A stretch of 64,000 nt of DNA. Source: JAFAXA01 sp963777325 (GTDB taxonomy: Bacteria > Pseudomonadota > Alphaproteobacteria > Acetobacterales > Acetobacteraceae). The position numbers and the translations under genes were made by a program. Location of the stretch: assembly GCA_963777325.1 (NCBI GenBank), contig CAVZQE010000018.1:682001-746000 (forward strand), read 5' to 3'. Below are positions 41,265-49,909 of the stretch, piece by piece (the first letter of the stretch is position 1; every line of letters begins with the position of its first letter). The notes under the pieces are model-generated. The model did no database searches, was not told the origin of the DNA, and saw only the letters and a list, made by a program, of their open reading frames with translations.

Positions 41265-43490
41265 CTACAGAAGCTTGTCGATGGTGATCGGCAGGTCGCG
41301 CACGCGCTTGCCGGTCGCGTGATAGATCGCGTTGCCGACCGCCGCCGCCGTGCCGACGATGCCGATCTCGCCCAGTCCCTTGACGCCGAGCGGGCTGACC
41401 TCGCTGTCGTGCTCCTCGACGAAGATCACCTCGATCGCGGGCGGAATGTCGGCGTGCGCGGAGATGTGGTACTCGGCGAGATTGTGGTTCATGAACCGGC
41501 CGAGCGTGTGGTCCGGCATCGTCTCCTCGTGCAGCGCCATGCTGATGCCCCAGACGACGCCGCCCATCACCTGGCTGCCCCCGGTCTTGAGGTTCAGGAT
41601 GCGCCCGGCCGCAACCGCGTTGACGACGCGCGTGACGCGCACCACGCCCAGCTCCTCGTCCACCCGCACCTCGGCGAAGATCGCCGAATGCGTGTTGCGC
41701 GTGTAGCGCTTCGAGCTGATGAGGCCCGGGCCGACCGATTCCTCTGCTTCCAGCACCGGCGCGTCGTTCGCGGCCAGCGCCCGTTCCACCGGCACCGCCT
41801 GCGACGGATCGCCCGCCAGCCGGATGACGCCGTCCGCGAACTCCACGTGGTCGATGTCGGCATTGGCGAGCGGCGAGCTGTCGAGCCCGCGCGCCAGCTT
41901 GAACAGCTTGCCGCGCACCGTCTCGCACGCCGCCTGCACCGCCGCGCCGACCGAGGCCGCCGTCCAGGAGCCGCCCTCGATCGGCGATGTCGGCAGCGAC
42001 GAATCCCCGAGCTTCACGTCGACCGCCTCGATCGGCAGCCCCAGCGTCTCGGCCGCGATCTGCGCCATGATCGTGTAGGTGCCGGTGCCGATATCCGCCG
42101 TCGCGCTCGCGACTTCGAGTGTCGGGCCGGGTCTCAGCGTTGCGCGCGCGGATGCCTTCTGGTGCAGCGCCTCCCAGGCGCCGGTCGCCATGCCCCAGCC
42201 GATCAGCTCACGACCCTCGCGCATCGAGCGCGGCGCGGGATTGCGCCTGGACCAGCCGAACCGCTCGGCCGCCTGCGCGTAGCAGGCGCGCAGCTCCTTG
42301 CTGGTGAACGGCTTGCCCTCGTTCTCGTCGCGCTCGGTGTAGTTGGCGAGGCGCAGCGCCACCGGGTCCATCGACAATTCGTAGGCGAGCTCGTCCATCG
42401 CCGTCTCGATCGCGAACACGCCGAGCGTCGCGCCGGGAGCGCGCATGTCGGCTGGCGTGGAAAAATCGGTCTTTGCGAGCTTGTAGGTGAGCGTCGCGTT
42501 GTCCGCGCCGTACAGCAGCCCTGACCAGTTGACGACGTTCTCCTGATAGTCCTCGAACTGCGACGTGTTGGCGATCGCCTCATGGTTGATCGCCGTCAGC
42601 TTGCCGTCCGGGTTGGCGCCAAGCGCGATCGTCTGGATCGTGTTCGGGCGGTAGCTGAAGGTGAACATCTGCTCGCGCGTGAGGGCCACGCGCACCGGCC
42701 GCTCCAGCTCGATCGCCGCCATCACCGCGAGGAAACACTGATATTGCGGCCGCAGGCCCGAGCCGAACGCGCCGCCGACGAAGGGCGAAATGACGTGCAC
42801 GTCGTCGGACTTCAGCCCGAACACGCTGGTCAGGTAGGATTGCACGTTCTGCACGCCCTGGGTCTTGTCGTAGACCGTCAGCTTGCCGCCCTTCTCCCAC
42901 ACGGCCGTCGTCGCGTGCGGCTCCATCGGGTTGTGGTGCTCGAAGGGCGTCACGTATTCGCGTTCGAGCTTGCGCGGCGCCGCCTCGAACGCCTTCCCCG
43001 AATTGCCGCGCGGGCTCGGCGGCGGCTCGATGCCGCTGCGCTTCTTCGGCGGCACGTAGGCCCCGTCGCGCTGGCCTTCGAGATCGGTCGCGTGCGGGGC
43101 GCTCTCGTACTCGACCTCAACGAGCGAGGACGCGTACAATGCCGTCTCCAGATCCTCGGCGACGACCAGGGCGACGGGCTGCGCGCTGAAATGGATTTCC
43201 GCGTCGTAGAGCGGCCGGAAGGGTGCGCCGGGCGGCGCCGTCTGGTCGCGCCAGCTCCGGTTCAGAAAGGCCGTGTGCGGCCGGTTCTCGTGCGTGAACA
43301 CCTGGACGACGCCCGGCACGGCGAGCGCCGCCGCCGCGTCGATGCGCGTGATCTTGCCGCGCGCGATCGTGCTGGAGACGACGACCCCGTGGGTCAGGCC
43401 CTGCGCCGGGAACTCGGCCGCGTAGCGCGCGCCGCCCGTCACCTTGGCCGGCCCGTCGATGCGGGAAACCGCCTTGCCGATATAGGTCAT
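41265..43490 (-). CDS. paoC: Aldehyde/xanthine oxidase family molybdopterin-binding subunit, PaoC-like
   Basis: A 741-residue catalytic subunit binding the molybdopterin cytosine dinucleotide cofactor. N-terminal RIDGPAKVTGGARYAAE, the FVGGAFGSGLRPQYQ loop, RAPGATLGVFAIETAMDELA and the catalytic Glu in GVKGLGEIGIVGTAAAVGNA are all present. It oxidises aldehydes (or purines) to acids. Third gene of a paoA-paoB-paoC operon, starting two bases after paoB ends. No MocA/PaoD-type maturation factor is next to it. Confidence 0.9.
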   Translation of the reverse strand: MTYIGKAVSRIDGPAKVTGGARYAAEFPAQGLTHGVVVSSTIARGKITRIDAAAALAVPGVVQVFTHENRPHTAFLNRSWRDQTAPPGAPFRPLYDAEIHFSAQPVALVVAEDLETALYASSLVEVEYESAPHATDLEGQRDGAYVPPKKRSGIEPPPSPRGNSGKAFEAAPRKLEREYVTPFEHHNPMEPHATTAVWEKGGKLTVYDKTQGVQNVQSYLTSVFGLKSDDVHVISPFVGGAFGSGLRPQYQCFLAVMAAIELERPVRVALTREQMFTFSYRPNTIQTIALGANPDGKLTAINHEAIANTSQFEDYQENVVNWSGLLYGADNATLTYKLAKTDFSTPADMRAPGATLGVFAIETAMDELAYELSMDPVALRLANYTERDENEGKPFTSKELRACYAQAAERFGWSRRNPAPRSMREGRELIGWGMATGAWEALHQKASARATLRPGPTLEVASATADIGTGTYTIMAQIAAETLGLPIEAVDVKLGDSSLPTSPIEGGSWTAASVGAAVQAACETVRGKLFKLARGLDSSPLANADIDHVEFADGVIRLAGDPSQAVPVERALAANDAPVLEAEESVGPGLISSKRYTRNTHSAIFAEVRVDEELGVVRVTRVVNAVAAGRILNLKTGGSQVMGGVVWGISMALHEETMPDHTLGRFMNHNLAEYHISAHADIPPAIEVIFVEEHDSEVSPLGVKGLGEIGIVGTAAAVGNAIYHATGKRVRDLPITIDKLL

Positions 43491-43491
43491 G

Positions 43492-44508
43492 TCATCGCAC
43501 CCGCTTGTCGGTTTGCACTTGCGGCGTGCCTGCCGCCGCCTGGGACAGCGCGCGGAGGATCGCCCGCCGCGCCAGCTCGACCTTGAACGCGTTGCCCGAG
43601 AACCCGCGCGCGTCCGCGAGCAGGGCGGAGGCCGCCGTCGAGAAGGTCTCGCGCGTGGCGGGCTTGCCCGCCATCGCCGCCTCGACGTCCCGCTTGCGCC
43701 AGGGCTTTGCCGCGACGCCGCCGAGCGCCAGCCGTGCCTCGCTTATCGTGTCGCCGTCGAGCTTCAGCGCCGCCGCGACGGAGACCAGGGCGAAGGCATA
43801 GGAAAGCCGGTCGCGCAGCTTCAGATACGTGTAGTTCGACGAGAAATCCTCCCCCGGCAGATCGACGGCGGTGATGAGTTCGTCCTCGCCGAGATTGGTG
43901 TCGATCTCCGGCGTGTCGCCGGGCAGCCGGTGGAAATCGGCCATCGCGATCTCTCGCTCGCCCAAGGGGCCGGTGGCCCGCACCGTCGCGCCGAGTGCGG
44001 CCAGGGCGACGCACATGTCGGACGGATGCGTCGCGATGCATTTGTCGCTCGCGCCGAGGATCGCGTGGATGCGGTTGATGCCGGTGATGGCGGGGCATCC
44101 GGTGCCCGGCTCGCGTTTGTTGCACGGCGTGCCGACGTCGTAGAAATAGTAGCAGCGCGTCCGTTGCAGCAGATTGCCGCCGGTCGTCGCCGCGTTGCGG
44201 AGTTGCGGCGAGGCGCCCGCGAGGATCGCGCTCGACAGCAGCGGATAGCGCTTCTCGACCCGCGCGTCGTAGGCGACGGCGGTATTGGTCGCGAGCGCGC
44301 CGAGGCGCAAGCCGCCGCCCTCGATCTCCTCGATCTCGCGCAGCGGCAGGTGATTGATGTCGATGAGCCGCGTCGGCTTGGCGACGTTCTCCTTCATCAG
44401 ATCGATCAGGTTGGTGCCGCCGGCGATGAAGCGGGCGGCGCTGTCGGCCGCGCGGGCGCGCACCGCGCCCGCGACGTCGGTTGCGCGCGCGTATTCGAAG
44501 CGGTTCAT
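43492..44508 (-). CDS. paoB: Aldehyde oxidase FAD-binding subunit, PaoB-like
   Basis: A 338-residue FAD subunit of the molybdenum hydroxylase. FIAGGTNLIDLMKENV and the second FAD motif ATTGGNLLQRTRCYYF are clear. A cluster of four cysteines follows (CYYF...PCNKREPGTGCP...DKC), matching the extra [4Fe-4S] site described for PaoB of E. coli. The C-terminal CO-dehydrogenase-flavoprotein domain begins SNYTYLKLRDRLSYAFALVS. ATG 44508 overlaps paoA by four bases. Confidence 0.9.
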   Translation of the reverse strand: MNRFEYARATDVAGAVRARAADSAARFIAGGTNLIDLMKENVAKPTRLIDINHLPLREIEEIEGGGLRLGALATNTAVAYDARVEKRYPLLSSAILAGASPQLRNAATTGGNLLQRTRCYYFYDVGTPCNKREPGTGCPAITGINRIHAILGASDKCIATHPSDMCVALAALGATVRATGPLGEREIAMADFHRLPGDTPEIDTNLGEDELITAVDLPGEDFSSNYTYLKLRDRLSYAFALVSVAAALKLDGDTISEARLALGGVAAKPWRKRDVEAAMAGKPATRETFSTAASALLADARGFSGNAFKVELARRAILRALSQAAAGTPQVQTDKRVR

Positions 44509-45029
44509 GCGCGTGGCCCCTCGGTCCATCCCTTGGCCTGCATCGCCTGCTCGATCGCGGCGACGATGTTCGGATAGGCGCCGCAGCGGCAGAGATTGCC
44601 GCTCATCAGCTCCCGGATCTCGTCGGAGGAGTTCGCGCGACCCTCGGCGATGAGGCCGGCGGCGGAGCAGATCTGGCCGGGCGTGCAGTAGCCGCACTGG
44701 AACGCGTCGTGGTCGATGAACGCCTGCTGCAACGGATGCAGCGCGCCCTCCGCGCCGATGCCCTCGATCGTCTGGATGGCGTCGCCCTCATGCATCACGG
44801 CGAGCCTCAGGCAGGAGTTGACGCGGACGCCGTTCACGAGGACGGTGCAGGCGCCGCATTGCCCGTGATCGCAGCCCTTCTTGGTGCCGGTCAGGCCGAG
44901 ATGCTCGCGCAAGCCGTCGAGCAGGGTTGTCCAGGGAGCAATGTCGATCTCGCGCTCGGCGCCGTTCACCGACAGCTTGACCGGACGGACAGCCGCCGAG
45001 GAATGGTCGAGTGCGCCTGCTTCTGTCAC
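44505..45029 (-). CDS. paoA: Aldehyde oxidase [2Fe-2S] subunit, PaoA-like
   Basis: Electron-transfer subunit with two [2Fe-2S] clusters: plant-type ferredoxin cysteines in KKGCDHGQCGACTVLVNG plus the following NSCL, and the helical domain pair FQCGYCTPGQ and LCRCGAYPNI. GTG 45029, preceded by CGGGGAACA, gives about 174 residues; an upstream GTG at 45068 adds 13 residues with no Shine-Dalgarno. Unlike E. coli PaoA, no twin-arginine signal is visible, so this complex is probably cytoplasmic. Confidence 0.88.
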   Translation of the reverse strand: MTEAGALDHSSAAVRPVKLSVNGAEREIDIAPWTTLLDGLREHLGLTGTKKGCDHGQCGACTVLVNGVRVNSCLRLAVMHEGDAIQTIEGIGAEGALHPLQQAFIDHDAFQCGYCTPGQICSAAGLIAEGRANSSDEIRELMSGNLCRCGAYPNIVAAIEQAMQAKGWTEGPRA

Positions 45030-45268
45030 GGCTTGTGTTCCCCGATGGAGTTGGGCGTGGACGGCCACGTGGCCGCGCGGCTCTAAAGCTCAAGGCTCCG
45101 CAAATGTTCCCCGGCCAGGACCAGCCGGTCAGTCCGGAGGGAGCGGCCGCGCCGTGCAACCGGCGTTGGAGGGAGCCGTTGCTTTCTCGCTTGGGCTTGG
45201 CCGCGTGGCTGTCGTATCGGGCCGTCCGAGCTGCCTGCGTGCAGGCACATCCGTTCGGGGAGGGAGCT

Positions 45269-46237
45269 ATGGCGCGCGACCGTGAGCGCTGGAGAGGCGA
45301 ACAGGACCGATACCGTGGCGAAGACCAGGACCGCGAGCGTCGCGAATGGGAAGGCGAGCGGCGGGGAGAGGGTCGCCCCTCCGACCGCGCGCGCGATACC
45401 GGGGGATATGGCGGGCGGGAGGCCTGGAGCGGCGGGGAGAGATACGGTCGGGGCTACCGGTCCGAAGCGGACCAGGGCCGCGGCGAGGGGCGGAGCGAGT
45501 ATGGGCGCGGCGGCTATGGCCGCGAGCGCGACGAGGATTGGCGCGATCGCTCGCGCGGCTACGCCCAGGGATATGGGTCCGAGAGCGGGCGGCCTGGCGA
45601 GCGCGGCTATGCCAGCCGACCCGACTATGGCCGCGAGCATGGTCGGGGCTACGAGGATCGCGGCTATGGCGGCCGAGAGGATGAGCGCGGCTGGTTCGGC
45701 CGGGCGACCGACGAGGTTTCGTCATGGTTCGGCGACAGGGATGCCGCGCGCCGCAGGCGCGAGGACGAGCAGGGCGAGCATCGCGGCCGGGGTCCGCGCG
45801 GCTACACGCGATCCGACGAGCGCATCCGCGAGGACGTGAACGATCGCCTGACCGACCATCCGGGCATCGATGCCTCCGACATCGAGGTGCAGGCCTCGCA
45901 GGGGGAAGTGACCCTCGGCGGCACGGTGGACAGCCGGTACGCCAAGCGGATGGCGGAAGACGTGGCCGACGGCGTCTCCGGCGTCAGCCACGTGCAGAAC
46001 AATCTGCGGGTCCGGCAGTTCGGACCTGAGCGCCAGGTCGCGAGCGGCGGCACTCCCTCCGTCACGTCGTCCGCCGGCGTTCTCGGCGACGCGGCCACGG
46101 GCGGCACGAGCGAGGCCGCCAGCCCGAGCATGTCCGGCCGCGCGTTGGGCGGGGAGACGACCTCCGGCACCAGCGGCGCGAGCGGCACGACCGGCGCCGG
46201 CATCGGCTCGGCCGGGGGAGCCGGACCCAAGATCTGA
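45269..46237 (+). CDS. BON domain protein with Arg/Gly/Tyr-rich N-terminus
   Basis: A 322-residue protein. Residues 1-150 are low-complexity, rich in Arg, Gly, Glu and Tyr with repeated GYG/GYR/DR motifs and presumably disordered. SSWFGDRDAARRRRED forms a short linker motif. A BON domain follows (about 183-255: RIREDVNDRLTDHPGIDASD, VTLGGTVDSRYAKRMAEDVA), usually lipid-binding and stress-related. The tail is Ser/Gly/Thr-rich. GGGGAGGGAGCT precedes ATG 45269. No signal peptide. Likely a stress or surface-associated protein; partner unknown. Confidence 0.78.
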   Translation: MARDRERWRGEQDRYRGEDQDRERREWEGERRGEGRPSDRARDTGGYGGREAWSGGERYGRGYRSEADQGRGEGRSEYGRGGYGRERDEDWRDRSRGYAQGYGSESGRPGERGYASRPDYGREHGRGYEDRGYGGREDERGWFGRATDEVSSWFGDRDAARRRREDEQGEHRGRGPRGYTRSDERIREDVNDRLTDHPGIDASDIEVQASQGEVTLGGTVDSRYAKRMAEDVADGVSGVSHVQNNLRVRQFGPERQVASGGTPSVTSSAGVLGDAATGGTSEAASPSMSGRALGGETTSGTSGASGTTGAGIGSAGGAGPKI

Positions 46238-46280
46238 TGCCCCGCCCGGCGCGCAGGCTGCGCATCGATCGCCTTTCATC

Positions 46281-47297
46281 GTGACCCGGCTCGTCGTCGC
46301 AGTCGCGAGCGCGGAGGACGCGCGCCTTGCTTTGGCGGCCGGCGCGGATGACGTCGAGATCCTGACGCCGGGCCAGGTGAGGCAGGTGGTCGAGGCGGTC
46401 GCGGGACGGTGTCCGGTCGGAACCGTGCTCGCGGCGGCAAGCGACCTGCTCGCGGCGGCGCGCGAGGCGCTCGCCTGCGGCGTGGACTACGTCGTCCGGT
46501 CCTTCGGCCGGAGCGAGGATGTCGGGGCGGCGTCCCGCAGCTGGGCGGCGGAGATCCCGCCCGGCGCGCGGCATGCGGCGGTCGGAGCCGACGAGCCGCG
46601 TCCGGAGGCGGTGCTCGCCGCCTGCGCGGAGGCGGGGTTCGCCGGAGCGCGGCTCGAGGTGCGGGACGGACGATTGCTGGACCGGCTGCCGGTCGTCCGG
46701 CTGCAACGGTTCGTCGCCGCTTGCGCGGCCGGGGGCCTGCAATCCGGCCTGGCCGGCCGGCTCGAACCTCCGGACATGCCGAGACTGCTGGAACTCGAAC
46801 CGGACGCCCTCATCGCCCTGGCGCCTGGCCCCCGGCGGCATGCGGGGCTGGACGCCGGCGGGATCGCGCGGCTGCGGGCGCTCGTTCCGCCCGAGCGTGC
46901 GATTGCCTCCGGGGAGCCGTCTGCGGCCGTCGGCACCGACCGGGTGTTCCTGCACGATTTTGTGCTTCCGGTGTTCGCGGGGGCGTACGGGCACGAGGAA
47001 CAGTCCCGCCAGCGGGTGCGGTTCGCGGTCGACGTCGATGTCGCCCGTATTCCGCGCACCGCGCAGGACATGGCCGACATCTTCTCGTACGATCTCATTC
47101 TCGACGGCATTCGGTTGCTGACCGCATCCTGCCACTGGGTGGTGATCGAACATCTCGCCGAGCGGCTCGCATCCAGGCTGCTGCGGCATCCTCGCGCCGT
47201 TCGCGTCACCGTCAGGATCGAGAAGCTCGACGTGAGCCCCTGCGTCGTCGGCGTCGAGATCGTTCGGACGCGCGCCGAGGCGCTCGCGCGTGACTGA
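46281..47297 (+). CDS. MfnB-like TIM barrel fused to dihydroneopterin aldolase
   Basis: A 338-residue fusion. Residues 1-215 resemble MfnB, (5-formylfuran-3-yl)methyl phosphate synthase of methanofuran biosynthesis: LVVAVASAEDARLALAAGAD matches its N-terminus and GLAGRLEPPDMPRLLELEPD its late strand. The positions of the two catalytic lysines read EILTP and VRDGR, so both appear lost. Residues about 220-335 are a complete FolB: FVLPVFAGAYGHEEQSRQRV, SYDLILDGIRLLTASCHWVV and the catalytic Lys in RIEKLDVSP. It could make a pterin for folate or tetrahydromethanopterin; such fusions would fit C1 metabolism. GTG start at 46281. Overlaps the next gene. Confidence 0.72.
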   Translation: MTRLVVAVASAEDARLALAAGADDVEILTPGQVRQVVEAVAGRCPVGTVLAAASDLLAAAREALACGVDYVVRSFGRSEDVGAASRSWAAEIPPGARHAAVGADEPRPEAVLAACAEAGFAGARLEVRDGRLLDRLPVVRLQRFVAACAAGGLQSGLAGRLEPPDMPRLLELEPDALIALAPGPRRHAGLDAGGIARLRALVPPERAIASGEPSAAVGTDRVFLHDFVLPVFAGAYGHEEQSRQRVRFAVDVDVARIPRTAQDMADIFSYDLILDGIRLLTASCHWVVIEHLAERLASRLLRHPRAVRVTVRIEKLDVSPCVVGVEIVRTRAEALARD

Positions 47298-47823
47298 CGA
47301 TCCGGGAGCCTGCGATCTCTCGCCCGTCATCGTGATCTTCGGCGCGGCGGTCCGCCCGGACGGCAGGCCGAGCCACACGCTGCGCCGCCGGGTCGAGGCC
47401 GCCGCCGCCTGCGGCGCCCGGCGGGGCAACCCGCTCTACCTGCCGACCGGCGGCGTCGGCCGCTTCGGCCCCTCGGAGGCGTCGGTCATGGCCGGGCTGC
47501 TCGAGGCGCTCGGCGTCGCGCGCAGCCGCATCGTGCTGGAGGAGACCGGCACCTCCACCCTGTCCTCGGTCCGGGCAGTGCGGCGGCTGCTGCGGGCGCA
47601 CCGCCTCGAGGGCCGCGTGTACGCCGCGACCAGCTTCTACCATCTGCCGCGCTGCCTGTTGCTGCTGCGGCTGGCTGGCATCCACGCCCGGGGCTGCAAG
47701 CCGCCCGCCTTCCCGGCATCGCACGTCGCCGCGATGCGGTGGTATTGGCGCCTGCGCGAAATCCCGGCGCTCATGGTGGACGGCGCGCTCATGCTCCTGC
47801 TGCGCGCGACCGGGCGGGTCTAG
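47290..47823 (+). CDS. DUF218 (YdcF/SanA/ElyC) family protein
   Basis: A 177-residue DUF218 protein: PVIVIFGAAVRPDGRPSHTL, YLPTGGVGRFGPSEASVM, RIVLEETGTSTLSS and the ATSFYHLPRC motif. Family members are linked to envelope maintenance and cell-wall precursor handling; activity is undefined. No N-terminal membrane anchor here. GTG 47290 overlaps the upstream fusion gene by eight bases, so the two are co-translated. Confidence 0.8.
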   Translation: MTDDPGACDLSPVIVIFGAAVRPDGRPSHTLRRRVEAAAACGARRGNPLYLPTGGVGRFGPSEASVMAGLLEALGVARSRIVLEETGTSTLSSVRAVRRLLRAHRLEGRVYAATSFYHLPRCLLLLRLAGIHARGCKPPAFPASHVAAMRWYWRLREIPALMVDGALMLLLRATGRV

Positions 47824-47831
47824 CGGCGCGA

Positions 47832-48014
47832 TCAGGCGCGTGCGGAAGAACCACTGGCCCGATCTGCCGCCGCGATCATGGAGAGCCAGGTCTCGGGCAG
47901 CTCGGCCGTCAGCGCCTCCCGGTGCTGACGCGCGAGATCCTCGCCGATCCAGCGCTCGAGCGCGCCTTCCGCGTCTCCAAATGCCGGCCTGCCATCGTTC
48001 CACCTGCTGCCCAT
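47832..48014 (-). CDS. NepR-like anti-sigma factor candidate
   Basis: A 60-residue protein starting MGSRWNDGRPAFGDAEG. Its core, LERWIGEDLARQHREALTAE then LPETWLSMI, fits the NepR helix-loop-helix pattern (I...L..lyd..l.E.vPd.ll.li). NepR binds the general stress sigma factor EcfG until PhyR-P sequesters it. No Shine-Dalgarno is evident at ATG 48014 and an in-frame upstream extension exists, so the start is uncertain. phyR and ecfG are not visible nearby, which is unusual. Convergent with the DUF218 gene. Confidence 0.45.
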   Translation of the reverse strand: MGSRWNDGRPAFGDAEGALERWIGEDLARQHREALTAELPETWLSMIAAADRASGSSARA

Positions 48015-48155
48015 GCGAGGGTAAAGAGCACCACGCCAGGAAGTTGCGTTCCCGGTCCGTCGAAAGCGCATTGCGAGGGGATTGCGTCTCGGCGGACCCG
48101 CGAGCGTGCCGGCGGCCGGCCCGCCGGATCGGGCGCCGGCCGGCACGAGCAGGCC

Positions 48156-48965
48156 TCAGCCCGTCGGTTCCAGAGCGGCAACCAAGGCGGATGAGGCCGG
48201 CGGCCCCGCTTTCAGCGTGCGCGCGATTGCCTCGACATCGGCGGCGGCGTGCGCGGTCGGATGCCGCCGCAACAGGAGCGTCTGGCGGCGGATCGCGTCC
48301 TTCACGCGGTCGTCCCGCCGGACGATCCCCGCCAGTGCCGGCGTGCGCTTGAGGAACAGCGTCGAGGCGCGGGCGAGCGTCGCATGCGTGCGCTCGCCGC
48401 CGCCGCGGGAGGCGACCTGGTTGACCACGATCCGCGCGTCGGCGTGACGCGCGTCGGCGGCGTGCAGCTTCAGCACGGCGTAGGCGTCGGTCAGGCTGGT
48501 CGGCTCTTCCGTCGCGACCACGAGCAGTGTGTCGGCAAAGGCCGCGAGCTGCCGCACCGGGCGGTCGAGCCCGGCCCCGAGATCGAGCAGGACGGTGTCG
48601 TAGCGGGGCGCGAGCGCGCGCAGCGCGTCGAGGATGGCGGCGAGCGTGCCTGGGTCCATCGTCGCGAAGGCGCCGGAGCCGGAACGCCCGGCTACGAGGT
48701 CGAACCCTCCCTCGGCGTGCCGGGTGACGGCCTGGGCGAGAGTCGCTTGCCCGGCGATCACCGCGCCGAGGTCGCGGGCGGGCGTCAGGCCGAGCTGGAT
48801 GTCGACGTTGGCGAGGCCGAGATCGCCGTCGAACAGCAGCACGCGGCGGCCCCGGCGGGCCAGCGCGTGGGCGAGCGTGATGCTCAACCAGGTCTTGCCG
48901 ACCCCGCCCTTGCCGGAGGCGACGGCGATGGTGCGGCCGGCGGAGGGCGTCGGTTCGGCCGTCAT
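48156..48965 (-). CDS. flhG: Flagellar number regulator FlhG (MinD/FleN-like ATPase)
   Basis: A 269-residue deviant-Walker-A ATPase: AVASGKGGVGKTWLSITLAH, DGDLGLANVDIQLGL, and LLDLGAGLDRPVRQLA. Opposes or tunes FlhF in flagellar placement and number. ATG 48965 overlaps the flhF stop (ATGA) when flhF is read in its restored frame. Last gene of the flagellar cluster. Confidence 0.88.
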   Translation of the reverse strand: MTAEPTPSAGRTIAVASGKGGVGKTWLSITLAHALARRGRRVLLFDGDLGLANVDIQLGLTPARDLGAVIAGQATLAQAVTRHAEGGFDLVAGRSGSGAFATMDPGTLAAILDALRALAPRYDTVLLDLGAGLDRPVRQLAAFADTLLVVATEEPTSLTDAYAVLKLHAADARHADARIVVNQVASRGGGERTHATLARASTLFLKRTPALAGIVRRDDRVKDAIRRQTLLLRRHPTAHAAADVEAIARTLKAGPPASSALVAALEPTG

Positions 48966-49871
48966 GCGGTGTGCTCCAGGGTACAGGGCCGCGCCGTAGC
49001 GAGCAGGCGGCCGGCCAGATATTCGGGGGTGAGCGCGGTCAGTCCGTCGGCGGCGCCCGGTCCGACGCCCGCCTCGGCGAGCGCGAGGCGGCCGGATGCG
49101 GCGGCCGCGAGCACGTTGCCGACGCGGCGCGCGAGAATCCATGCGGGTCGCGACCAGCCCGCTCGCGCCGGCCTCGGCGAAGCAGGACGCGAGATCCGCG
49201 CTCTCAGCGGCGTCCAGCCCGGCCGGGAGCACGAGCACGATCGTGGCCCGCGCCGTCTCCGCCAGCGCCACGAGGTCGTCCCGCTGCGCCGGGTCGAACG
49301 GGTCGATCCCCGGCGTGTCGATCAGCACCGGCGCACCGTCGGTCCGGCGCGCGAGCGCGCGCGCGAGCGTGACCGGGTGGCTCGCGATCATGAGGCTGAG
49401 GCCGAGCAGCCGGGTGAAGGCGGCGAGTTGTTCTGCCGCCCCCGCCCGCTTGCCGTCGGCGGTGACGACCAGCGGCTTCTCGCCCGCCATCACCATCCGG
49501 GTCGCGAGACGGGCAACGGTCAGCGTCTTGCCCGCGCCGGGCGGCCCGGCGAACAGCAGCGGCGGGTTGTCCCGATCGAGCTTGAGGGCGGCGAACGGCA
49601 GCGCCGCTTCCAGCCCCGGCGCAAGCACGCCGTCCAGCAGGCGCGCGCGCAGGGCTTCCGGCACGCCATGGAAGCGGAGCGCCGCCTCCAGACCGGGGTC
49701 GGCGCGCAGCGGCGGCGGCGGTGGCGCCTCCTCCGGCTCGAGCGCCGCCGTGACTTCGATGCCGTCCGCCACCCGCCGCGTCGTCAGGATGAGCGCGTCC
49801 GGCCCCATTTCGGCGCGGATGCGCGTCATGGCCTCGGCGATCCCCTGAGCGCGATACACCTTCAGCCGCAT
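48962..49871 (-). CDS. flhF: Flagellar biosynthesis GTPase FlhF, +1 frameshifted
   Basis: SRP-type GTPase that positions the flagellum and recruits FliF. N-terminal MRLKVYRAQGIAEAMTRIRA and MGPDALILTTRRV, P-loop LLFAGPPGAGKTLTVARLA, and VLIDTPGIDPFDPAQRDDLV are in frame. After LVATRMD a surplus T at 49136 shifts the frame; the continuation LARRVGNVLAAAASGRLALA, ending LATARPCTLEHTA, runs to the TGA at 48962. Corrected length is about 302 residues. Starts 39 bases after flhA's end. Confidence 0.87.
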
Positions 49872-49909
49872 GCGGCGAGCCTAGCCGGCAACGGTTTACG
49901 AGCGATTGC

